Source: Zygnema cylindricum
Lineage: Eukaryota > Streptophyta > Zygnematophyceae > Zygnematales > Zygnemataceae
NCBI GenBank assembly: GCA_037447655.1
Contig: JBBHKE010002481.1
Location: forward strand, 112,314-176,313
DNA: 64,000 nucleotides
Reading direction: 5' to 3'
In this document: positions 11,526 through 21,038 of the stretch, piece after piece
Numbering within the stretch: position 1 is the first letter of the stretch
Layout of the letters: the number at the start of each line of letters is the position of its first letter
Made by a program: the position numbers and the translations under genes
Notes under the pieces: model-generated
What the model saw: the letters and a program-made list of their open reading frames with translations, nothing else
Told to the model about the DNA's origin: nothing
Database searches by the model: none

Positions 11526-13632
11526 TCAGAAAAATTTTGAAATCACGGCCACCGTCATAATGGAACAGACGGCGTAGCTGAAGACAGACATAGAAACTAT
11601 GTTCCGTTGGCTGCCGCTCGAAGCGGAATCGCTTACTCTTCCTGTATCGGGGGAAGTGTCCACGTTTGGCGAAGGAGCCATGGATGCACTGATTTCTGTA
11701 ACCAGAACCATACACAAATTAGAGTGAATCAGCACACACAAAAACTGATCCTTTCTTAATCTCAACAGCTGAGACTGTCTACAGCCTTAGCCGAGTCCTT
11801 CGAATGTGGCGGATACCGTGAGAAATAGGAGGGGGTAAAGCTTAAAACAAAACTAAGTACCACTGCCACAAATTCGATATTTTTCTAGATTCCAATTTCA
11901 TTGCATTAACGCATTAAATGCAGTGTGGTATTTCCTAAAAAACTCTAAATTCCTGTCTCGACCAGAAAACTGGTTTGGAAACTCTGAAAAAAAACAGATT
12001 TCTTATTGATTCCCGTTTCAAACAAAAAGGAAAAAAATAAAAACCGGTATCCAAAACCGACACCTGACACCCAAAACCAAAACAATCTGTTCGTAGAATA
12101 GTTTTAATTGGTTTCCAACTAAAAAATCATGGATACAGCCAGCTTTTCCTTCTCCGCACCGATGAACCAGGAGGTTGGCTCATGGATTGCTTATTTATGA
12201 GAACTGACAGTTGACTCCTGTGGTGTTAAGCTGTGGAACGAGGGTTAATAATCGCTTACTCCCAACAAACTTTTTATTTATGCTTTCGGAATATTGTAGT
12301 TGTTTTTACTTTGGTGCTCGACAATTTGCTGTGTAATTAATACAGCTGTCGTTTTTGTACTCTAAAATGTAGAGATAAATTATGGGAGTTGGAGGATGTC
12401 AGACTTATTTGCCAACAGCAGAGGAAAAAAGAATTTACTAGTGTTGTGTATCGGTAAGGATTTGCCGATATCTATATGGGCCTTTTTTCGGGTAGCCGAT
12501 AATCGATATATCGGTACGGAAATATATGTCGGACCGTACAGATAAAAGTACGTCCAATCATACACGTAAATCGTAAACAAATATAAACGTACTGAGGTGC
12601 CTACCAATCAGATCATTTGTACAGGCCGAAAGTACAGTAGCCGGCATTAGATATGTACGACTTTAGTACGGCTCCAGATAAAAAGATGTACCTTTCACAT
12701 CCGACGTTATGGCTTGTCCCTTTCTTCCTTGGGATCCACTGGAAACCTGCCACGTGTACTACGGACAGAAAGTACAGAAAGTACAAATATATCGGTAGCT
12801 CTGACCGTTCGATAACCGATAACTATCGGTATCGGTGTTATCGCGATAACTTTTTTACCGATACACAACACTAGAATTTACTACCTCCTCCCCCCTCCCC
12901 CCCCTCCCCCCCCCTCCCCCCCCTCCTCCCCCTCCTCCCCCTCCTCCCCCTCCTCCCCCGCCTCCCCCTCACATCTGGTAATTAGTACCGCTTTGCTCCG
13001 CAGCACTACCACACCGAGCCTCTATCCGTACCTGGTGCCGGAGTCGGTGCGGTAACCTGCGCCGCCGAACCTCCACATGAGCTGCTTCCTGGAACTTTCA
13101 GGGCCTCCGGAACGACACCGCACACGTTTTCGGCCACATACGACACCTCGTCCAGGGAGGGCGAATCTGGGGGAGGACTGTCGCACAGGCAAAGTCTCTC
13201 ATTGGCCAGCTGGACTCCGAGGCAGCAGGAGCCGCCAGCATCGGAAGAGGTTCGGTTATTTCCGCTAATGTAGGGCTCGCAGGATCGGGAGACGTAGGTC
13301 CAGATGGTGGAGCAGTTAACATCTGAGGAGAGAGAGGTGGAGGGAGAGGGGGAAGGGGAGGGAGAGGGGGAGGCAGAGGGGGAGGCAGGGAAGAAAGGGA
13401 GGCTCAAAGGGGGGAAATTGAAGGGATTGGGGAAGGAGAAAGAGGGAGTGGGAGAGGAGGAAGAAGGGGGAGTGGATGTGGAGGGCGGGGAGGAGGAAGG
13501 GGATTCGGCGGGAGAGGCAGAAATCCCAGGAATCTGGGGTACAGGGATTTGGGAGGTGGCTGGGCGGAGAGAGAGGAAGAGGGAGGAGATAAGTAATAAG
13601 GTCCCATAGACCATACGAGCATTTACACCCAT
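11526..13632 (-). CDS. GPI-anchored non-specific lipid-transfer-like protein
   Basis: Two exons (13632-13032 and 11695-11526) join in phase to about 256 residues. The first ATG (MGVNARMVYG) opens a signal peptide of about 28 residues. A long Ser/Pro-rich linker (residues about 29-100) follows. Then comes a full eight-cysteine motif: Cys at about 107, 118, 136-137, 148 and 150 (LCLC), 171 and 186, in the order C-C-CC-CxC-C-C that defines plant LTPs. Exon 2 adds a Ser/Thr-rich stretch and a hydrophobic tail (SYAVCSIMTVAVISKFF) typical of a GPI-attachment signal. NCS and NNRT are possible N-glycosylation sites. Such proteins bind or move lipids for cutin or wall barriers at the outer plasma membrane. 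The Pro-rich linker lies before the domain, which is less usual. A hAT MITE sits in the intron. Confidence 0.88.
12439..12873. mobile_element. hAT-type MITE (435 bp) in LTPG intron
   Basis: The ends are TAGTGTTGTGTATCGGTAA and the inverse CCGATACACAACACTA. Exact 8-bp direct repeats GAATTTAC flank it at 12431-12438 and 12874-12881. Ends of this form with an 8-bp target duplication define hAT superfamily elements. The interior is rich in ATCGATAT/CCGATAAC motifs and codes for nothing. A second copy is at 17759-18199. Confidence 0.92.
12886..12970. repeat. C-rich (CCTCC)n tract near intron donor
   Basis: This is an almost pure C/T tract on the plus strand (CCTCCCCCTCCTCCCC units), about 60 bp downstream of the minus-strand LTPG exon 1 donor. 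The gene's sense strand is therefore G/A-rich here. Confidence 0.8.
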
Positions 13633-14277
13633 GATTGAATCTTTTTTTTTTTCCACCTTCGTAAAAAACGTTCCCGAGCTTCGGGAAAGATGAAAGCTTC
13701 GGAATAGATGAAATTTTCGGACAGGCCGACAGGAGAAATGCGAATTTTAAAGAGATATGTAATGAAGTGATAGACAGTTAATTCCCAGTCTTTGATTTGA
13801 ATGGTGATCTCGAAGCCGCTTGGATTTTATAATTGTACTGCGAGGTCAGGACAAGCTGCGGAGGCGACAAGAGCGGTTCGGTAAACTTGTCGCCCGGCAA
13901 AGTCGACGGTCAGGCGTCACGTGCCGGAACGACAGATGACTGGCCCAAAGACCGCCTGTCACGATACCGCCGGGAAAATTTCTTTTTCGGCGTGCGGAAT
14001 CGAACGGCGATCTTTTCATTCATGTAACCGAACGGCCGGCGATGCCGCCACGTGTAGTTTGCAAGGTGAAATCTTTACCTCGTGCATAATGCAGATCTAC
14101 CGGTGCCAGCGACGAATCCGTGACTGTTACCGCCCATATAAACCGTCCGATTCTCACAGTATCTTCATATCCACTAACGCACTTTCACTGACACTTCCCT
14201 CCTAAAGTCCGAAGTAGAGTCAAATTTGAAGTTTCCCTCTAACGTCTCTTTCTCCTTTCCCTCCTCTCTCCACCACA
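13633..14277. promoter_or_regulatory. Shared divergent promoter of two LTPG genes
   Basis: These 645 bp separate the start codons of two head-to-head LTPG-type genes. A TATAAA at 14137-14142 sits 136 bp before the plus-strand ATG. A TATAAAA on the minus strand (13825-13831) sits about 190 bp before the minus-strand ATG. The interval is GC-richer than the surrounding DNA and may drive both genes. TATA assignment is from sequence only. Confidence 0.5.
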
Positions 14278-15658
14278 ATGGACCGTCCTTCTCTCCCAAC
14301 TCTTCCAAATCTCCTCTCTCTCCTCTTCCTCTCGACACTTGTCACTTCCGCATTCTCCCAACTTCTCCCAAGCACCATAGCTCCTACTCCCTCCTCCTCC
14401 TCCTCCCCCTTCAACTTTTCCGCCATTTCTTCCGTCCCTTCGACCTCGGTCAGCTGCTCTGATTTGATCAACGGCGCTGGATCGGCCTGTGCGATGTATC
14501 TGGTGACCGCAGGGACCGATGCCAGCTCAGCTGACACGTGTTGCAGTGCGCTGCTATTGGCCAATCAGGCGCTGTGTCTATGTTCGTACATCAGTACGCC
14601 TATCTACAGTATTTCACCGGCAGAGTTTGCGGGAATTGCCGCCCGACTATGCGGAGTGTCGGCAGCAGTTTTGCAACTTCCAGGGAATGCCTCGTGTCAG
14701 ACACCAAGTGAGGCTCTCTCTCTCTCTCTCCCTCCATCGCTCACTCTCTTCTCCCTTTCTTTCCCTCTCCCTCCCCTGTCCTCTCCATCCCTCTCCCCCA
14801 CTCTGCCATTGCCTCTCTTTCTCTACCACTCCCTCTCCCTCCTCTCTCTCCTCTCTATCCTCCTTGCTCTCCCGCGCAAGTTCCTTTTTCGCGGGCATTT
14901 CCGAGCTATTATTTTACGCCTTCTATCTGTTTCAGTTTTTTTGTTTCACTTTTTTCCAAAATGTTCAGGACAACACTCTCGCCTTTTTTTGTCAATATCC
15001 TACTTTCCATTTTCAATGTGACACTTGTCCTTTCTGAAACACTACAAATAGGTCAAAGAACAAAAAAGCAGCATCAGATAATTTAAGTTCCCCTGGGACA
15101 AACTCGACAAGGAAAAACTAGAGAGCTTATGTAAATGATCGTTTCATCTACTTTTGTCACGAAACTGCTTTCCGGCTAAACTTTTTTATTTTTTTCCCCT
15201 TCCTTAAGATCCCATTGGCACAAAGGTAATACCTTAAATATTACGCATTGTTTAACACATCAAATACACACTTTTGTCATATAAATCGTTTTTGCAACTA
15301 TACCTTCTTTTTTTTTTTTTTTCTTACAGCTCCAGCTTCATCTCCCGATCCAGCCCCATTCTCTGATTTAGTTCCTTCTGCAGTTATTCCGGTAATTCCG
15401 GTAATTCCGGTAATTCCGGAAATTTCAGGAAATCCGGAAATTCCGGAAACTCCGGCTTCTTCTGATACTCCATCGGCATCGAATCCAATTCCAGGAACCG
15501 ATATAAACCCCACAATTAATGTTGATGGGACGACTCAACCTCCTCCCCCTCCCAGTAGTGGAACAACTCTTACGACTCTATTTCGACAACCCTTTGCTCT
15601 AGTTTTTGTTTTTATACCTGGTTTAACGCTTGTTTCTGGAAAAATCTTAGCCTTTTAG
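14278..15658 (+). CDS. GPI-anchored non-specific lipid-transfer-like protein
   Basis: Exons 14278-14707 and 15330-15658 join in phase to 252 residues. The donor is A|GTGAGG and the acceptor follows a long poly-T tract (TTCTTACAG). It has a signal peptide (residues 1 to about 28, ending TSAFSQ) and a Ser/Thr/Pro linker. Its eight-cysteine motif has Cys 60, 71, 88-89, 100, 102, 125 and 140, with TCCSALLLANQALCLC as the core. The C-terminal half, from exon 2, is a Pro/Ser-rich wall-exposed linker that includes a VIPVIPVIPEI repeat, then a hydrophobic tail (FALVFVFIPGLTLVSGKILAF-like end) for GPI attachment. The role is inferred as lipid binding or export to the surface barrier. It is a paralogue of the divergent neighbour: same domain order, intron in the same place after the eighth Cys, same GPI tail. 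Confidence 0.88.
14712..14872. repeat. CT-rich tract after LTPG donor site
   Basis: Nearly pure pyrimidine (CTCTCTCCCTCC types) begins within a few bases of the exon 1 donor of the plus-strand LTPG gene. It keeps the reading frame open by chance, which explains long spurious frames over the exon-intron border. Confidence 0.8.
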
Positions 15659-15751
15659 GTTAGTGAATTAGATCGGAAAAAGATTGTTTTTTGTTTAACC
15701 GCCTTTTGGGTTAGTGAATTAGATCGGAAAAACATTGTTTTTTGTTCAACC
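15650..15751. repeat. 51-bp tandem duplication over the LTPG stop codon
   Basis: Units 15650-15700 and 15701-15751 begin GCCTTTTRGGTTAGTGAATT and differ at only a few bases. The TAG stop of the plus-strand LTPG gene lies in the first unit, so the duplication extends the 3' untranslated region. Confidence 0.8.
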
Positions 15752-17136
15752 TATTCTCTTAGTCAATTTTAAGTTGGCTTGTCTTATGATTTCGCCTTTT
15801 TAGGATTTTTTTGTCAAATATTTGATAGTTGATTAAAGTAAGTTTAATCAGTGCACAAAGGGATTACCAAAAATAGATCCCATGTAAATATGCGTTTCTT
15901 AATTCACATAAACGGGTGTACTTTTTGATTACAATAGTTCACATTTATTTTGTTCTCATTTTCGATTCTGGTCCAGATTTTATCCCTTTTTTTATGTTTC
16001 GTTCTCCGTCTATGTTTTTGTTGTTCCCATTTCCGGTTTTTCTGTTTATTTTCCGATACCAATCCCATATCCTTTCTTAGTACATAAACTGTCACCTCGG
16101 TAACTTTATAAAAATGATTAAACTTTAAAAGTAATAATCATTACATTCTTCAATATGGATGGCAACATATCTTGTTATATTGTCACCTTCAAGAATGACA
16201 CATGACAAATTAAAAATGATTTTTCCTTCCGATTAAATTATTTAGTTATTCAATACTCAAACACTCCAACAGTTAAATGTCTCATGGAACCGTTTTAAAG
16301 ACACTATGCCACTTCTCCATTTTCACTGCCATTTTTTTTTTTTGCATGTTTCCATACACAAAAAAACTTACCGTCTTTTTTTAGCCGAGTTATGTTAATC
16401 AATAAGCCATAGTAGAGGTACCGACCATTCAAAGCCATTAATGTTTTTTGTTTTTTAACCAATTCTTTTAACCACACCACATGACTTTCATGAAACAAAA
16501 ACGTATTTCCCAAAATCAAACAAGCAAACAATTCCTCAAAACCTACAAAAAAATAGAGTACGAAAGGACTACAAGAAGGCTCCTTGACATAATTTTGTGC
16601 CAAGAATTATATCTCTTTAAAACAAACAAATCATTTCAGGCTTAATAAGGAGCATATACAATCGGGAGACATTGAGGAAATTGACTGAGGGTTATTTTAT
16701 GAAATGTAGAAAGAAAATATACTTTCGTAAATCAACAAAATGTAAAGAAACGAGGATTCCTCAAACGGTATAAAAATTTCAGCAATCAACAAAATATAAA
16801 GAAACAGGGATTTTTCAATTAGTATAAAAATTTCGGCTGTTTTAGCAATTCGACAAGTAACAAAAAAAATGACATAGTACACCATATTTACAAGTAATAA
16901 GTGTCGACAAATGTCACCCAAAAACATTTCTCCTCTATTTATATCGAAAACGCATTTCATGCCACATTTCTTTTCATTCAATTTCCCTTTTTTTTTATTT
17001 TTTATTTCATTTTATTTCTTGTTCTTTCCATCTATCATCTTACAAAAAACCTGGGAACAAAACCTCCTCCCTCTCCCCATCCCCGTCCCCCACCCCCTCC
17101 CATTTCACTACTTAACAACTGAACTATATCTCTGAG
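15752..17136. other. Intergenic DNA with one tandem duplication
   Basis: No gene is supported. A 54-bp unit starting ATCAACAAAATRTAAAGAAA is duplicated at 16731-16784 and 16785-16838. A 99-codon minus-strand frame at 16603-16304 has no recognisable domain and the A/T-rich composition of intergenic DNA. Confidence 0.45.
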
Positions 17137-17249
17137 TTACAAAAATTCCAAAATCTCTGCCCACCATTTTTTCAAAAGAGGACCCGAGGCTCGACTCCAC
17201 TTGTCAGGATCACCCTGCATTTGCCCCATTTGGAACCAGTATTTATCAT
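17137..17249 (-). other. Candidate terminal exon with two open frames
   Basis: A long pyrimidine tract on the minus strand ends in CACAAAG|ATGATAAAT, a strong acceptor. Read in phase 0, as cofactor E exon 16 demands, it gives 25 codons (MINTGSKWGKCRV...) and a TGA at 17172-17174. Read one base shifted, it gives 36 codons rich in Trp (DKYWFQMGQMQGDPDKWSRA then a LLKKWWAEILEFL end) and a TAA at 17137-17139. The second frame looks more protein-like, but I could not attach it to an upstream exon. Confidence 0.35.
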
Positions 17250-20200
17250 CTTTGTGAGAGAGAGGAGAAGAGAGGAGAAGAGAGGGGAGTGAGAGAGGGG
17301 GGGGGGGGGGGGGGGGAGGAGGAGGAGGGGGGAGGGAGTGGGGGGAGGGAGGGGGGGAGGAGGAGGGGAGGGGGAGAGGGGAGGGCGTGAGAGGAGGACA
17401 TGGAGGGAGGAAGGAGGAAGAGGAAAGAGGAGAGGGAGGGAGGGGGAGAGGGAAGGAGGGAGGACAGGAGGAGGGAGGGAGGGAGGGAGGGAGGGGGAGG
17501 GGGGGGGGGAGAGGGAGGGGAAGGAAATGGACTCTGCCTTAGGAATGAAGATTCTGAAGAATGGAATGAGCTGATAATTCAAATGTGATAGAAAACACAA
17601 AAAGACAAGACTCCTAATGTTCACATCATACAAAGAAACAGAGAAGGCCCCATTTAAGCTCGAAAAAAACCAAAACCAAAATAAAACAAAGCAAATTGCT
17701 GAAATAATTAAAAACGAGACTACACAGTATATAAGAGATTAACATATAATAATAATATTAGTGTTGAGTATCGGTATCCATTTGCCGATAACCGATATGT
17801 ACCCTTTTTCGACCTACCGATAACCGATATATTGGTCCGGTATATCGGTAACGAGATTATCGCAATAAAAAAACCGATATTTCATGATAAATTACCGATA
17901 GATATCAGGCCCGATAATTATCGGCGATAACTGTACCATTCAGACCGTACAATTGTACTTTTTTGTACCTAAGTACGGAACAGATTGTCATGCGTGGCAT
18001 GCCACACTATATAATGTATATAATATAATACGATATAATAGAAAGTACTAAAATATAATATAATATACTTTTTACACTCATCGGCGATAAAAAAATTGTT
18101 GGTTCCGGACCGATATAGTGGGGCCCCTCACTGTTCGATAACCGATAACTATCGGCATTGGTTTTATCCCCATATGTTTTGAGCCGATACACAACACTAA
18201 ATAATATGTCGTTCATCGGCGTCAAGGAAAATTACCTTGCGGTCTATATCACTGTTTTTAAATCTAATACAGCGTGAAAGACGTGGCTGGTTTTGAACCG
18301 TTTAAAGCTTTAGCGTCAAGAAAACAAAAACTATAGAAGTGTCATTGCCATTATTTCACGTTTGAAGCATAAAAAAATTTGGGGCACCGATATAACTGTC
18401 ATTGACGCTAAATAGCGGTACACAACATACCTTACGCGGTTAGATATTTGCATTCCAAAGAGAGAATATGAGCAACTTTCTCGAGCCTATCATGACAGTA
18501 CTTTTTTGTCTGATTCAATAACGACAAAAATTTACCTTGGCCACCACAATGGATGGAGAGGAAGAGAGACCGAAACCCCCAAGAGTCTCCGTATCATGAT
18601 CCAGGAGAGTGGGTAATGCGGTTTTATCCTGAAAAACCCATTTAAATCCATTCAGAAAATTAATTCTGCAAACTACATAAGATTCTTCACATGGGTTTTG
18701 TTTTTAGGTCCTTCAACAAAAAGGTCCATGAAAGAGCTATAATTATTTGTACTTGTTTTTAGTTTTTAGTGGTATTTGTGCCCCTTTTTGCTTAACCATG
18801 TTATTGAAAAGGATTTACCTTAAGATGATGAACAAATCTCCGAGTAAACATTTTTCAAGAGTCCCCCTTATTCTTTTTTCCATTTGCGATATTTTTTCCT
18901 CAACACTAGTAGTGGTATCCCATTTCCACAAGTTTACAATAGAATACAGTATGCACAAAATACATATAACTTCTAAATATATCCATGAAAATTGAGCATA
19001 AAGGTTACATGTTTTTCACAACACCTTTAGAAAACAAGAAAAAAGTCAAACTTTGGGGGGGAAATAACATTTAAGTGTATCATCAATAATGGAAGGGGAA
19101 AGGAGAAAAGGGAAAATTTACCTCTCCGAGAGCGAAAATCACTTGTTGGTTTGATTTCACTTGAAAAAGTCGTTCACAAAGAAGTTTTAGTTTAGATAAC
19201 TTCATTAATTTCGTAGGAATTCGATGATATAAAAGAAAAAAGAAAAAAGGACAAAGAGAACCCATCAGCAACCATAGGAACTAAGAGGTATACAATTGAA
19301 ATATTAAGAAAAAAAAAAAAAAAGGCAAAATTAAAAGAAAAAGAACAAAATCATCAACACAACTAATGGTGTCCATAGTGTATTACTTCTAGTCTCATAA
19401 ATCCAAAACAAAAACAAGACAAAAACTTGTCATAATATAACAGGTTTTTGATTGAGTGAGTTTGCTAATAACCAATTTGTGCGACAAATTCTACGAATGT
19501 GTTTTAATCGGTTCCTTTGAAAATCTTGTTAGAATGTAGATAATATATTGAATATATATATTATATGGTTAATATATTGAACCAACCTTCTCCATCACTT
19601 TAGTGATTAATTTATTTATTGACCATTTTATTGAACCCAAATATGTACTCTAGACCATATTGACAAAAAAAAGAAACAGTAGCAAGTACTTTGTGACATT
19701 TGAGTCATTTCCCAATTGAATTTTCGTACAAACATAACAAATTTAAAATTGAGGTTTTCCCAAACTATGTAAGGAAAAGACTCATTACTCCATGAGTCCT
19801 TTTCCACGTCAGGACACTAACCAAAAGGGAGAGGGAAAGGGGGGAGAGGGAGAGGGAGAGAGTGGGAGGAAGAGGGAGAGGGGGAGAGGGAGAGAGGGAG
19901 AGAGGGAGAGAGGGAGTGAGGGAGAGGGAGAGAGGGCGAGAGGGAGAGAGGGAGAGAGGGAAAGAGGGACAGGGGGGGAGAGGGAGAGGAGAAAGTGAGA
20001 GGGAAAAGAGGGACAGGGGAGAGAGGGAGAGTGGGGGGGGAGGAAGGGGTGTTAAGGGGGAGAAGAATATCTGTTGTGGATGGAAGTTTCTTGGTAACTT
20101 CCCGTTTTTGTGGCGAACCTTTTCCGGAGAACCGGAGCTTGACAGCTTCACAGGTGTCAAGAGAAAAATACAACCTTCTCGATTTGTTTTGGTAGTGTTT

Positions 20201-20985
20201 CTTAAGATCTTATCCACTTTTGTCATCTAGACAAATTTCCCTTAATTCCCCTTTTTCTTACGCTTTCCACAATCCTGTAGAATCTTGTCCACTTTTGTCT
20301 TTTACTATAGTCTCCTAAATCTTTACGAATTTCTCTCGAATCTCTACCTGACGTGTAAGAAAATAATTACAATTTTTAGTAAAGAACTTTGTGGCTCCGA
20401 AAGAACATAATATTCATTGAAGACTTATATCACATTCTGCAATCTATGACCGTGGACGATAAACAACAAAAATAACGTGCATACTAAATTTCTGTAATTT
20501 TGAATTTTTTATGAGAGTGTCCTACAAAGAAGAAACGACTTGAGGAAACAAGTTATGACTTTTTGGTTGTTTTTGCTGTATTTGATGCCAGATATCAATA
20601 ACAGCTTATTCGAAATAACCATGAAAAAGCCGAAAAAAAAAGAAGAAAAAACCAAAAAATGAAACACTCAAAAAATTGGAAAAAACACTTGACAGTGATT
20701 CAATATGCAAAATGGATACTCATGAAGGCGTTTCCGGAAGCTCCATTTTTTGGAGCTTCCCTCGTTGCTATGTCCATGGAAATATCGTATTTTTCTCGCA
20801 AATATGCAAATCTAAACCCAAAATAAAAAGAAAAAGAAAAATAACGAAAGGAAATGAAGAGTGGATGAGAGAGAGAGAGAGGAGAAAAGTGGTAGAGACT
20901 GAGAGAGAGTGAGAGATAACGAGAGTAATTGAGAGGGTGCAAGAAAGTGAGAGAGACTGAGAAAGAGTTTGTCAGAGGGAGAGAT

Positions 20986-21038
<53 letters not shown>

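Noticed and set aside
17172-17633. 153-codon minus-strand Pro/Ser/Leu-rich open frame
   Set aside because: Most of it is the translation of a pyrimidine microsatellite; only the last part can be a real exon.
19765-20230. Overlapping Pro/Leu-rich and Glu/Gly/Arg-rich frames on both strands
   Set aside because: All frames over GA/CT repeats stay open; no domain except the cofactor E exon embedded near 20070-20145.
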